Source of the DNA: CAVZXS01 sp963779325
GTDB lineage: Bacteria > Bacteroidota > Bacteroidia > Chitinophagales > Chitinophagaceae
DNA length: 64,000 nt
Reading direction: 5' to 3'
Assembly (NCBI GenBank): GCA_963779325.1
Contig: CAVZXS010000017.1
Span: 34,117 to 98,116, forward strand
Every line of letters begins with the position of its first letter. The first letter of the stretch is position 1. Below the pieces are notes generated by a model, which searched no databases, was not told the origin of the DNA, and worked only from the letters and a program-made list of their open reading frames with translations. The position numbers and the translations under genes were made by a program. This document shows, in pieces, positions 33,204 to 42,460 of the stretch.

Positions 33204-33725
33204 ATGAAACGATCTGACATACAACCGCTGCCCGAATATTTTGACAGGTATATCAATCTCGCCGATGATATTGAATTAATTGATGCCCTGGAAAAAAGTT
33301 TAGACAATTTAAATAAACTGCCCTTGGATAAATGGAATGCCATCGGCGATAAAGTATACGCCCCCGGTAAGTGGACGATAAAAGATATTGTACAGCATAT
33401 TACCGATACGGAGAGAATATTTTCTTACAGAGCGTTGCGCTTTGCAAGAAACGACAGCACTAAGTTACCGGGGTTTGAAGAAAGTGATTTTGCAAGAGAA
33501 GCCAAAGCGTCGCGAAGAAGTTTGACGGATTTACTTGAAGAATTGAAATTAGTACGTCGATCCACTATTGTACTATTTGCTTCTTTTGATAATGAAACGC
33601 TGCAACGAAAAGGGCCTACATTTAAAAAAGATATAAGTGTATTGGGCATCGGCTTTACTACTGTGGGTCACCAGGTTCATCATTTCAATATATTGGAGGA
33701 AAGATATTATCCTCTGCTTGGTTAG
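33204..33725 (+). CDS. DinB-family protein
   Basis: A 173-residue four-helix-bundle protein. GKWTIKDIVQHITDTERIF and the C-terminal VGHQVHHFNILEERYYPLL supply the His triad typical of the DinB/YfiT superfamily, whose bacterial members include metal-dependent hydrolases and thiol S-transferases. The substrate is unknown. Confidence 0.87.
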   Translation: MKRSDIQPLPEYFDRYINLADDIELIDALEKSLDNLNKLPLDKWNAIGDKVYAPGKWTIKDIVQHITDTERIFSYRALRFARNDSTKLPGFEESDFAREAKASRRSLTDLLEELKLVRRSTIVLFASFDNETLQRKGPTFKKDISVLGIGFTTVGHQVHHFNILEERYYPLLG

Positions 33726-33777
33726 TGCTGTTTAAAAGCAACGGTCATTTCATCGCAGGTTTTATTACATTCGTTCC

Positions 33778-34011
33778 ATGAATTTTAATGACATCATTGG
33801 CACCATCGGTGTGGGTCTTATTCTTATAGCCTATTTCAGTAATATTTTTTCGTTGATTCCGAAAGACGGTACGATATTTTTTATACTGAATATCATTGGC
33901 GCAGGGTTGGCCTGTTACGCATCATGGCTCATCAATTATTGGCCCTTTGTAATATTGGAAGCCACCTGGTGCCTTGTATCCGTTATTGGTTTTTTAAAAC
34001 AAACAAGATGA
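33778..34011 (+). CDS. Small CBU_0592-like membrane protein
   Basis: A 77-residue protein with three short membrane helices (residues 5-25, 31-50, 54-72), containing GTIGVGLILIAYFSN and ACYASWLINYWPFVILEA. It resembles the CBU_0592 family of uncharacterised small membrane proteins. The stop overlaps the next start as ATGA. A box one base from consensus (TACATTCG) ends four bases before the ATG. Confidence 0.75.
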   Translation: MNFNDIIGTIGVGLILIAYFSNIFSLIPKDGTIFFILNIIGAGLACYASWLINYWPFVILEATWCLVSVIGFLKQTR

Positions 34012-34406
34012 GCGGGGAAACTAATTTACCGGCATTACTCAAAACAATGAATCCTTACCTGAATGAGGGTGACTATGTTTTTTGTACCGTTGAAAATCTT
34101 AATAATATCAGTTTGAATGATATACTTTTTCACTTTAAAGAAAGAGAAGCATACACAGTAGTACTGAAGAAAGAATATGCCGACAAAATGAAGATGCCGT
34201 ATTCTTTTATCGCTGCATGGATTACGTTAACCGTTCATTCATCGTTAGAAGCTGTTGGGTTAACAGCGGCATTCTCTACTGCATTAGCTAAAAATAATAT
34301 AAGCTGCAATACAGTAGCCGCGTTTTATCACGATCATATTTTTGTTGACAAAAAGGATGCTGAAAAAGCAATGGAAGTATTAATTGATCTTTCGGGAAAT
34401 AAATAG
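34008..34406 (+). CDS. ACT-domain protein (COG3602-like)
   Basis: About 132 residues from ATG 34008. It carries two ACT-like units: EGDYVFCTVENLNNISLNDI with VVLKKEYADKMKM, then FIAAWITLTVHSSLEAVGLT and NISCNTVAAFYHDHIFV. ACT domains bind small ligands such as amino acids; this standalone family has no assigned ligand. It is coupled to the small membrane protein by a four-base overlap. Confidence 0.82.
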   Translation: MSGETNLPALLKTMNPYLNEGDYVFCTVENLNNISLNDILFHFKEREAYTVVLKKEYADKMKMPYSFIAAWITLTVHSSLEAVGLTAAFSTALAKNNISCNTVAAFYHDHIFVDKKDAEKAMEVLIDLSGNK

Positions 34407-34470
34407 CGGCAGCGATTGGCAGATTCATCGTACATCTAAGGTAGAGGGATCCGGAAGAAGCAGCTTATTT

Positions 34471-35160
34471 TTAAACCGTTGATACCCCGTTCAAATCCGT
34501 CGTCAGTACATCACTCATATAATTAAAATAGGGTCGCAGGTTTTTGAAAGTTTTATTAAGCTCCTGTAAAAAACCCGGGCTCAGCACTTCTTTGTCTGTA
34601 AATTTTCTCTCAAAATAAAATTGTTTATGTTTGAGCAATTCAATGGCGGGGTTATCTTTTGAAAATCCTTTCGGCGCAGTTAGTACCCGTCCACCTTTTA
34701 GTTTACCAAATGTGCCTGCAATTGATTTACCCGATAACAATTTTTTCCAATCGGTATAATTTAAATCAATGTCCTGTCGAATGCGTAATAAATCTGCCGG
34801 GTTGGGGCTGAAGAAACCGCCTGCAGCAAATGAATTGCCCGGTTCTATTTGAAAATAATAACCGCCTCTTAATTTTTTGGTAGCTCGTTTGAAACCTCCC
34901 GCCCAATAATTTTTATAAGGTGTTTTATCTTTTGAAAACCTCGTATCCCTGTAAATGCGGAAGAGACTGTCTTTACCCGAAGCCGTTTCAATATGATCAT
35001 GCCTTTTCATTTCGTTTAATAAAGCATCCGCGAAAGCGATCATGCTTTCATATTCTTTCAGGTAGCGGTCTTTGTTTTTAGCAAACCATTCCCGGTTATT
35101 ATTTTTTGAAATATCCTTCAGAAAGTCAAGCGATGATTTTGGTATAGCAATATTGGCCAT
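34471..35160 (-). CDS. DUF2461 family protein
   Basis: A 229-residue soluble protein of the DUF2461/TIGR02453 family, seen in LDFLKDISKNNNREWFAKNK, LFRIYRDTRFSKDKTPYKNY and GGGYYFQIEPGNSFAAGGF-type stretches (the window shows RGGYYFQIEPG). Common in Bacteroidota and of unknown function. It stands alone between convergent and divergent neighbours. Confidence 0.88.
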   Translation of the reverse strand: MANIAIPKSSLDFLKDISKNNNREWFAKNKDRYLKEYESMIAFADALLNEMKRHDHIETASGKDSLFRIYRDTRFSKDKTPYKNYWAGGFKRATKKLRGGYYFQIEPGNSFAAGGFFSPNPADLLRIRQDIDLNYTDWKKLLSGKSIAGTFGKLKGGRVLTAPKGFSKDNPAIELLKHKQFYFERKFTDKEVLSPGFLQELNKTFKNLRPYFNYMSDVLTTDLNGVSTV

Positions 35161-35476
35161 GTAAAAGAAATATTAGTGGCTCAAAAATAAAAAACACTCT
35201 TGACGAAATGTTTTTTTATTTGACCTTTAAAAATATTATTTCCTGTACCCTTCACTTCCAAAGGCCTGCCCGACAAATTCATTCAGGCGGGCTTCCCCGC
35301 GCCCGTTTGGCAAAGTTGTCGCAGGCTTTACATATATCTTATTCCATAACGGCCGGTTAGAAGATCAATTTACATTTAAGTCGAGATTCCTTTCGCTTAT
35401 ATTTTTTCTAATCCGGCTATCGCTAATCTCCGTTTTTTCCGATAACTTAAAGTATTTATTTACAAACATATTTACT
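35161..35476. other. Intergenic region before the amidohydrolase gene
   Basis: About 316 bases between divergent genes. It contains an imperfect inverted repeat at about 35263-35292 (GCCTGCC with GGCGGGC) embedded in a GC-rich patch, otherwise AT-rich sequence. No gene is seen. Confidence 0.4.
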
Positions 35477-37171
35477 ATGCGGCTATCATTCCTGTTTATT
35501 ATTGCTTTGTTCGCAGCAATGTCCGTTGCTGCCCAATCAAAACCTGCGCCTTCTGCAGATATTATTCTTATTAATGGAAGAGTGTGGACCGGTAACGATA
35601 ATCCTGCTTTCACTGAAGCGGTTGCCGTTAAAGGCTATAAGATTTTACAGATCGGCACTTCCGCTGCTGTTAAAAAATTAGCGAATAATAATACCCGTAT
35701 TATCGATTTGCAGGGAAGATTGGTAACCGCAGGTTTTAATGATGCGCATATTCATTTTTTATCCGGCTCATTGGGTTTGTCCGAAATTGATTTGAATGAG
35801 AGTAAAACAATGAACGAAGCGCTTTCTGTTATTGAAACATATGCCAACAATCACCCCGATGCAAAATGGATTAAAGGCATGGGCTGGCAGTACGGTATTT
35901 TCCCCGGCGGTATGCCGGATAAAGAAGCGCTGGATAAAATAATTGCCGACCGTCCTGTTTTTTTAAGCGCTTACGACGGCCACAGTGCATGGGTAAACAG
36001 TAAAGCATTGCAATTGGCAGGCATAAATCGTGATACAAAATTTACCGGCTTTGGTGAAATAAAAAAAGATGCTGCCGGCGAACCGACCGGCGCTTTGACG
36101 GAAGGAGCTCAATCATTGATAAGAAAATTAATTCCTGAACCTGCACGGGAAGATAAACTGAACGCATTGCGAAAAGGCATGCAATATGCCGCCGCACACG
36201 GCATCACAAGCATACAAAATGCGAGCGGCTCTGCGGACGAATTCTCTTTGTATGAAGAGTTATTAAAAAAAGGAGAGCTTACGCTGCGTTCATCCACTGC
36301 TTTCAGTGCGGGAAAGAATACTACCGCTGAAGATATTCAACAATACCTGCAGATAAAAAAACGAATGGATAAGCACCCTTTGCTAAAGGCGGGTGCTGTA
36401 AAGTTTATGCTGGATGGGGTGATTGAATCGCATACAGCCGTTATGCTTTCATCATATAGTGATGCTCCGGGCAGTGGAGAATTTGCTTTGCCGGTGGATA
36501 CTTACCGTCGCTTGGTCACAAGTTTTGATAAGGCCGGTTTTCAAATTTATACGCATGCTATTGGCGACAGATCGGTACGGGAAGCATTGAATGCATACGA
36601 AAATGCGCAACGCATTAATATAACAAAAAATAAGCGACACCGTATTGAGCATATTGAGCAATGCTCGCCTGAAGATATACCGCGTTTTGCAAAACTCGGT
36701 GTGATAGCTTCGATGGAACCCATTCATGCCGACCCGGGTACTATTAGTGTATGGGCAAAAGCTGTGGGAGAAGAAAGATTACCCAATTCATTTGTATGGG
36801 CTTCGATGCTGAAAAATAAAGCGAAGCTTGTATACAGCAGCGACTGGCCAGCCTGTATTACACCCGATCCCGTTCGCGGATTACACAATGCTGTAAACCG
36901 GCGCACTATTGACGGAGTTCCCGCAAAAGGTTGGGTACCTGAACAAAAAATAAATATTAAAGATGCGTTGATTGCTTATACACAGGGCGGCGCTTATTCA
37001 TCTTTTCAGGAAAATAAATTAGGAAAGATATTGCCGGGGTACACGGCCGATATTATTGTCTTTTCTCAAAATCTTTTTGAAATAGCTGCTCCGGATATTT
37101 ATAAAACCAAAGTACTGCTTACCGTCTTTAACGGAAAGATTGTTTATGAAGATAAAGATGCGCTGAAATAA
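35477..37171 (+). CDS. Exported amidohydrolase (YtcJ-like)
   Basis: A 564-residue secreted metallo-hydrolase. A signal peptide covers residues 1-20 (LSFLFIIALFAAMSVAAQ). The metal-binding HxH is in GFNDAHIHFLSGS, further ligands lie in IYTHAIGDRSV and HRIEHIEQCSP, and the Asp in VYSSDWPACI; GYTADIIVFSQN closes the composite beta-sandwich. YtcJ/NfdA-type proteins hydrolyse amide or formamide bonds; the substrate is not predictable. Length is typical. Confidence 0.9.
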   Translation: MRLSFLFIIALFAAMSVAAQSKPAPSADIILINGRVWTGNDNPAFTEAVAVKGYKILQIGTSAAVKKLANNNTRIIDLQGRLVTAGFNDAHIHFLSGSLGLSEIDLNESKTMNEALSVIETYANNHPDAKWIKGMGWQYGIFPGGMPDKEALDKIIADRPVFLSAYDGHSAWVNSKALQLAGINRDTKFTGFGEIKKDAAGEPTGALTEGAQSLIRKLIPEPAREDKLNALRKGMQYAAAHGITSIQNASGSADEFSLYEELLKKGELTLRSSTAFSAGKNTTAEDIQQYLQIKKRMDKHPLLKAGAVKFMLDGVIESHTAVMLSSYSDAPGSGEFALPVDTYRRLVTSFDKAGFQIYTHAIGDRSVREALNAYENAQRINITKNKRHRIEHIEQCSPEDIPRFAKLGVIASMEPIHADPGTISVWAKAVGEERLPNSFVWASMLKNKAKLVYSSDWPACITPDPVRGLHNAVNRRTIDGVPAKGWVPEQKINIKDALIAYTQGGAYSSFQENKLGKILPGYTADIIVFSQNLFEIAAPDIYKTKVLLTVFNGKIVYEDKDALK

Positions 37172-37200
37172 TTTTATCGCACTAGACCGGTGAGATAAAA
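37172..37200 (+). terminator. Possible hairpin terminator after the amidohydrolase gene
   Basis: TTTTATCGCAC and GTGAGATAAAA pair with one mismatch around a 7-base loop, directly after the stop. No clear T-run follows, so this is weak. Confidence 0.4.
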
Positions 37201-37238
37201 AGTTTGGTTTGAATAAACAATTTGGCTTTCAGATTATT

Positions 37239-37745
37239 TTATTCAATCGATTTATTTGAATTTAATGACAGCAAAACAAGCAGTAAACTAATAAAAGAGG
37301 CTGCGGTTCTTATTGTATTCAGGTTATTCCATTTATTTTCAAAAGCCCGCCGCATCGCCGCTATTTTTTCTACCGAAGCATTGGCTAAATCAAATTTATC
37401 CAGCATATTGTTTAACGGAATATTCCCGGCAATGGTAACCGCCATAACGCCTGCTAAATATAAAATAGCAGCAGCAAGTAATAAGTAAAATTGCATTGAA
37501 ACGGAAGTTTTATAATACAGGAAGCAACTAAGCGGCAATAAAAGTGCAGCGCCAAAGAAAGAGAGAAAGAATAAAGGATTCTGAATGGTTCTGTTAAAGG
37601 ATTGCATGGCAGAGATATATTCCCTGTCGGGCAGTTTATGCAAACCGGTAGTGATAGCAGTAGTCCAGTTATAAAAAAGCCCGGCCATTAAAGCTGTTGC
37701 CAAAGCGGCTAACAGTAAAACAATAGTATTAAAGTTGAAGATCAT
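37239..37745 (-). CDS. DUF1772 membrane protein
   Basis: A 168-residue four-helix membrane protein. AGLFYNWTTAITTGLHKLPD and the NNMLDKFDLANAS region match DUF1772, related to anthrone-oxygenase-like and other small membrane oxidoreductases. No active-site claim can be made. Transcribed divergently from the DJ-1/PfpI gene. Confidence 0.82.
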   Translation of the reverse strand: MIFNFNTIVLLLAALATALMAGLFYNWTTAITTGLHKLPDREYISAMQSFNRTIQNPLFFLSFFGAALLLPLSCFLYYKTSVSMQFYLLLAAAILYLAGVMAVTIAGNIPLNNMLDKFDLANASVEKIAAMRRAFENKWNNLNTIRTAASFISLLLVLLSLNSNKSIE

Positions 37746-37867
37746 TTTACCTGCTTTTAGTTTAAAGATAAAAACAATCCGCTTACAGAAACAGCAATAT
37801 TTATTTACCTAAAGATAGGATCAATATTTTTTTAAGGAAGCAAATAACTTATCATTAATTTTATACC

Positions 37868-38476
37868 ATGCGTAATGTAGCCATTTTTATTTTTGATGAT
37901 GTGGAAGTATTGGACTTCACCGGCCCCTTTGAAATATTTTCCGTATGCGGCTTACGCAGCGGCGGCGAAAAACCGTTTAATGTATATACCGTGGCTGAGA
38001 AACAAAACATCCGTGCAAGAAATAATTTACTGATAACAGCTAATTATTTATTAGGTACCTGCCCGCAACCTGATATTGTACTTATACCGGGCGGCGGCGG
38101 TATACATGCCGATGGTACAACCTTTGGCAGCCGCAAAGAAATGCATAATGAAATATTGCTGAATTGGATAAGAGAGCAAAATAAAAAAATTGAACTGCTG
38201 CTGTCAGTTTGCACCGGTTCATTAATACTCGCCAAAGCGGGTTTGCTGGAAGGCCTGTCCGCCACCACACATTGGAAAGCGGTGGAAGCCATGCAGGCAG
38301 CAGCGCCTAACACAAAATTATTTCCCGAAAAAAGATGGGTGGACAACGAACGTATTATTTTATCGGCAGGCGTTTCCGCAGGTATTGATATGTCCCTGTA
38401 TGTAATCAGTAAATTATTGGGCAAAGAAGCAGCGGACGAAAATGCACAGTACATACAATATGATTATTGGAAATAG
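37868..38476 (+). CDS. DJ-1/PfpI-family protein
   Basis: A 202-residue member of the class I glutamine amidotransferase-like DJ-1/PfpI family. The nucleophile Cys is in LLLSVCTGSLILAKAGLL (about residue 115) with the following His in GLSATTHWKAVEAM, as in isocyanide-hydratase-like members. GPFEIFSVCGL at the N-terminus carries the Glu. Enzymatic activity is not predictable. Confidence 0.88.
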   Translation: MRNVAIFIFDDVEVLDFTGPFEIFSVCGLRSGGEKPFNVYTVAEKQNIRARNNLLITANYLLGTCPQPDIVLIPGGGGIHADGTTFGSRKEMHNEILLNWIREQNKKIELLLSVCTGSLILAKAGLLEGLSATTHWKAVEAMQAAAPNTKLFPEKRWVDNERIILSAGVSAGIDMSLYVISKLLGKEAADENAQYIQYDYWK

Positions 38477-38518
38477 TTTCAAAAATCCTTTTAATTTTTT
38501 ATAGCTAATTATACAATT

Positions 38519-39445
38519 ATGCAAACTATCCTCGGCGCCAACGGTATCATTGGTACAGAACTGGCAAAAGCGCTTTCGGCTTATACTAATCAAATACGTT
38601 TGGTAAGTCGTAATCCTAAAAAAGTAAATACAACAGATGAAATCGTTTCAGCCGATTTATTAAATGCACAACAAACAACGGATGCAGTAAAGGGATCGGA
38701 GATTGTATACTTAACAGCGGGCTTGCCTTATAAAACCAAAACATGGCAACAGCAATGGCCGGTAGTAATGAAAAACGTAATTGATGCCTGTAAAACACAT
38801 AAAGCCAAATTGGTTTTTTTCGATAACCTCTATATGTATGGCCGTGTAATGGGGTCCATGACGGAGCAAACTCCTTTTAAACAAGAAAGCAAGAAAGGAA
38901 TGGTACGCGGCGAAATAGCTATGATGTTGTTGAATGAAATAAAGGCCGGCAATATTACTGCACTCATTGCAAGGGCTCCTGAATTTTACGGGCCGCGCAA
39001 TACACAAAGCGGCGTTAATGCAATGGTGTTTGACAATATGCGTAAAGGAAAAAAATTGCAATGGCTGGTAAATGCTAAAGTGAGACGCACCTATATTTAT
39101 ACTCCCGATGCCGCTAAAGCAACGGCGGTTCTTGGCAACTCACCATCTGCATATAATCAAACATGGCACTTGCCCTGCAGCGATGAATTTATAAACGGTG
39201 AAAAATTTATAAAACTCACGGAAGCAGCTTACGGCAAGCCGCTAAAATATACCGTACTGAGTAAATGGATGTTGAAATTAGTTGGCCTGTTTGTCCCGGT
39301 GGTAAAAGAAATAATAGAGCTATTGTACCAATACGATCAGGATTATATTTTCGACAGCAGTAAGTTTAAAAAAGCATTCCCGGATTTTGTAATTACGCCT
39401 TATAAAAAAGGTATTGAAGAAATAGTAAATGAAATAAAAGGATAA
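38519..39445 (+). CDS. NAD-dependent epimerase/dehydratase family protein
   Basis: A 308-residue extended short-chain dehydrogenase. The Rossmann glycine motif is at the very N-terminus (ILGANGIIGTELAKAL). The canonical YxxxK is not obvious: the middle shows FFDNLYMYGRVMG followed later by KGMVRGEIAMMLL, so it may be an atypical or regulatory member. GPRNTQSGVNAMVF and YIYTPDAAKATAVL fit the family. Substrate unknown. Confidence 0.85.
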   Translation: MQTILGANGIIGTELAKALSAYTNQIRLVSRNPKKVNTTDEIVSADLLNAQQTTDAVKGSEIVYLTAGLPYKTKTWQQQWPVVMKNVIDACKTHKAKLVFFDNLYMYGRVMGSMTEQTPFKQESKKGMVRGEIAMMLLNEIKAGNITALIARAPEFYGPRNTQSGVNAMVFDNMRKGKKLQWLVNAKVRRTYIYTPDAAKATAVLGNSPSAYNQTWHLPCSDEFINGEKFIKLTEAAYGKPLKYTVLSKWMLKLVGLFVPVVKEIIELLYQYDQDYIFDSSKFKKAFPDFVITPYKKGIEEIVNEIKG

Positions 39446-39465
39446 GGCTTCAATTTAATTCGAAT

Positions 39466-40047
39466 CTAACTGTAAATCGCTTTTTTGTCTTTCAACATCT
39501 CAAAAAGCTGATTCATTTTTTGTTTTCTTTTTTCTGCATCCGCAACAGTGGTAAGCCTGAAAGCAATGGCATATGTATTGGTTTTATTAAGTGTTTGGTA
39601 AAATGCATAAGCAGTTTTATCCTTTTTTATCAGTTTAATAAAATCGGCGGGTACTTCCATTGTGCTCGGCGGTTCATAAGCCCTGTCCCATCTTCCGTCC
39701 GTTTTTGCTTTTTCTACCTGCGCCAAACCGCTCGGTTGCATCAAACCGAGTTTGGACAGTTTTTCTATTTTAGCTACATTAATTTTGCTCCAAATACTCT
39801 TCGGTCTTCGCGGCGTGAATCGCAATAAATAAGATTCTTCGTCGTATTTATTACTCAAACCGTCAATCCATCCCCAGCACAGCGCCGTATCAACTGCCTC
39901 GCCGGATGTTATGGCAGTAACGCCGCTGCTCTTTTTATAAAGCCGCAACCAAAAAGCTTTTTCTTTCGCATGGTTAATCTTTAGCCAGGCATAAAATTTA
40001 GCAGCAGTTTTAAAAGATATTACGGGAAGTTCTTTATGAATAAGCAT
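39466..40047 (-). CDS. YdeI/OmpD-associated family protein
   Basis: About 193 residues from ATG 40047 (MLIHKELPVISF); an upstream ATG at 40071 is also in frame. The family motifs are AFWLRLYKKSSGVTAITSGEA, DTALCWGWIDGLSNKYDEES and LRFTPRRPKSIWSKIN, followed by a C-terminal helical extension. YdeI-like proteins have been linked to bacteriocin resistance and envelope stress in other bacteria, but function is unsettled. Confidence 0.87.
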   Translation of the reverse strand: MLIHKELPVISFKTAAKFYAWLKINHAKEKAFWLRLYKKSSGVTAITSGEAVDTALCWGWIDGLSNKYDEESYLLRFTPRRPKSIWSKINVAKIEKLSKLGLMQPSGLAQVEKAKTDGRWDRAYEPPSTMEVPADFIKLIKKDKTAYAFYQTLNKTNTYAIAFRLTTVADAEKRKQKMNQLFEMLKDKKAIYS

Positions 40048-40140
40048 ACTGACTTTCTTTTTTTTATTCATGGCAATAAAATAATACTCAAATTTCCGAA
40101 TCTGCGGTCATTTTACCAAGTCGTCAAAAGTAAAAGCATT

Positions 40141-40148
40141 TATATTTG
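40141..40148 (+). promoter_or_regulatory. -7 box of the gene at 40153
   Basis: TATATTTG ends four bases before the ATG at 40153, matching the arrangement at gldA and tsaE. Confidence 0.6.
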
Positions 40149-40152
40149 CTGC

Positions 40153-42456
40153 ATGAAGTTGCTAATCTCACTTTTCCTTTTAATCGTTTGTTCTTTTCCT
40201 TCACGGGGGCAGGATACCCTTCGTTTCAAACAAATGGCTGTCGATTTGTTTGAAGCTTTACAGAAAAATGACCCAAAAAAATTAGACAAATATGACCTGA
40301 AAGGTAAAGAACTCAAATCCTTTTGCGAATACTACGCCGACACTGCATTGAAAGCCGGGGATATAAAAATAGTTGTACAGGAAAAACGAAAGAATTTTAC
40401 CGAAGATTTTGCTTTTGTTCGCAATGATACTTTATTACATTGGCCTTCGGCAGTTATTAAAAATACAATTATTGAGACAAGCGCAGGTGCTGAAACCGAT
40501 AAAAAAAAGATTCCCTTTGGTCATGTTACTATTACTGTAACTGATAATACCGGCGGCGAATTCAGCATTCGACTTAAAGCCACGTTGTTTTATAACAACA
40601 AATGGTTTATGCTGCCAAAACGATTGAGTTTACGTTCGGAGAACCTTGTGTTTACAGAGCAATGGAAAACTACGGATACGGAATCACAGCAAATTGCAGA
40701 ACCCGAAAATATAAGGGAAGATACATTGATATGGTTTGGCAATACGGCGGCGGGGTTGCAATACGCAAAGCTGCATAATAAATACGCCGTTGTTTATTAT
40801 GAGCCGGTAAATTGCAGTAATTGTATTTATAAATCCGAAAAAGTAATTCGGCTGCTGAAAGATTCATACAATTATTATGACACGAAGGCATTTAATGAAT
40901 ACTATGTGCTGATATTAGCCCAGGCCGGCGATACAGCTTTTCTAAAGCAATCGGGCATTAAATTTTTTCCGGGTGCGGCCGTTTTTACAGGCAATAAAGA
41001 TTTGCTGTACTATAAATATAACATGGACTTAAACAGCTTGCTGCCGCATCTTTCCAATTATTACTACACCGGCGGCTTGTTAGATCAAATGCGCATTCAT
41101 GATTTCAACACTTATATGCCGCAAGCTGTCAGGGACTCAAAATTTGATACTTTGTTAATACAAGAATACCTGGTTACTTATTTAACAAAAAAATCAACCA
41201 TATACCAATTATATAGAGAACAGATAGAATTGCAGCAACGGATTCATGAGCAATCCTTACCGGTTTCGGAGCATATAAATCCTCCTCTTCCTCCTTTAGC
41301 AGATACAATAGTCATGGCAGATGTTTCAATCAGCGAAGAAGTGAAGCCTGCGATAAAAAATAAAAAGAGTACAAAAGCAAAAACTCCCGAACCGCCAAAA
41401 ATAACCGAGGCACCTCTCGTTAAAGACGAGGGAATTGTTTACGGGGAGAGTTTTAAATGGGAAAAAGATACAACCGTTTCTGAGTTTAACTTTAAAATAG
41501 ACACGGCTTTTATTTTAGAAGCGCTTGATTCATTGGTAATAAAATACAATAAGCCGGACAGTACTCTCGCATCACTGATTATACAAATCATAGAATCGAC
41601 CGATGATTATTACTGCCCTTTTTTTGTAAGCAAATTATTATCAGGGAACGATACAATATTCAGGCCTACCGTTTCATACTCTTATCTTTTTAAGAATTAT
41701 CAGCAGTTAAAAAAGTATTCTTTCGGTAAATACTATGACAATAGCTACAGCATCCCGGTATATGAAGTTTTAAGTAAACGCCTTAACCGTTTTATACGCT
41801 TCAATGAAACAAAAGATTTCAATGCCATCCGCTCGGCGTTATTATTTCAACAGCAATTTACAGATGCGATACCCGAATTGGAACATTTGGAAAAACCTTT
41901 ATTAATTACAAATATGTTATCCTATGCGGATGATATAAATATTGACACTTTACTGAGTACCGTCGCCTTACCTTATCTTGATAAGTTTATTGCCGCAAAA
42001 CCTTCAATGGAAATATTTATTGCCGCCCTGGCAAAGACAATGGCGAAAAAATATAAAAAGGAAATCAATTATGTAATATGGAACAATAGTCAACCACCCG
42101 GTTACCATACCGAGACCGGGTATACTTATTATTATCCCGTTTATCTAAAAGAGAAAATCGGGTTCATTCTAAACGGCGCGGCATGGTATTATTATATAAA
42201 AACCGAGGACAGTCTTTTATTAAATAAAGCCGTCAGTTATTCCGCCGCATCGTTGAAATTATCTCCTAAAGATCCTTTTTGCTTAGACACCTATGCACAT
42301 TTAATGTATAAGAAGGGAAACAAACAAGCAGCGATTCTATACGAACAGAGGGCTGTTAACGAAGCATTAAAAATGCTGAAAGATTACGAAATGGATAAAG
42401 AACAAGTTGAGTTGTTTAAAAACGAACTCATGAAAATGAAAACGGGAAAATTATAA
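40153..42456 (+). CDS. Large exported protein with a thioredoxin-like segment and C-terminal helical repeats
   Basis: A 767-residue protein with a signal peptide (MKLLISLFLLIVCSFPSRGQ). About residues 210-300 look thioredoxin-like: YAVVYYEPVNCSNCIYKSEK carries a CxxC. A Pro-rich, basic linker follows (about 375-415: PPLPPLADT, KAKTPEPPK). The C-terminal half is helical and ends in a TPR-like pair (SLKLSPKDPFCLDTYAHLMY, KGNKQAAILYEQRAVNEAL). I do not recognise the family. It converges on dusB with four bases between stops. ATG 40153 is chosen because of the signal peptide and the -7 box just upstream. Confidence 0.8.
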   Translation: MKLLISLFLLIVCSFPSRGQDTLRFKQMAVDLFEALQKNDPKKLDKYDLKGKELKSFCEYYADTALKAGDIKIVVQEKRKNFTEDFAFVRNDTLLHWPSAVIKNTIIETSAGAETDKKKIPFGHVTITVTDNTGGEFSIRLKATLFYNNKWFMLPKRLSLRSENLVFTEQWKTTDTESQQIAEPENIREDTLIWFGNTAAGLQYAKLHNKYAVVYYEPVNCSNCIYKSEKVIRLLKDSYNYYDTKAFNEYYVLILAQAGDTAFLKQSGIKFFPGAAVFTGNKDLLYYKYNMDLNSLLPHLSNYYYTGGLLDQMRIHDFNTYMPQAVRDSKFDTLLIQEYLVTYLTKKSTIYQLYREQIELQQRIHEQSLPVSEHINPPLPPLADTIVMADVSISEEVKPAIKNKKSTKAKTPEPPKITEAPLVKDEGIVYGESFKWEKDTTVSEFNFKIDTAFILEALDSLVIKYNKPDSTLASLIIQIIESTDDYYCPFFVSKLLSGNDTIFRPTVSYSYLFKNYQQLKKYSFGKYYDNSYSIPVYEVLSKRLNRFIRFNETKDFNAIRSALLFQQQFTDAIPELEHLEKPLLITNMLSYADDINIDTLLSTVALPYLDKFIAAKPSMEIFIAALAKTMAKKYKKEINYVIWNNSQPPGYHTETGYTYYYPVYLKEKIGFILNGAAWYYYIKTEDSLLLNKAVSYSAASLKLSPKDPFCLDTYAHLMYKKGNKQAAILYEQRAVNEALKMLKDYEMDKEQVELFKNELMKMKTGKL

Positions 42457-42460
42457 AAAA

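Noticed and set aside
33766..33777. TACATTCG-N4-ATG at 33778 and TAATTTTA-N4-ATG at 37868 as further leaderless promoters
   Set aside because: Each has one mismatch to the -7 consensus, and in AT-rich DNA such near-matches are common; kept only as a side remark.
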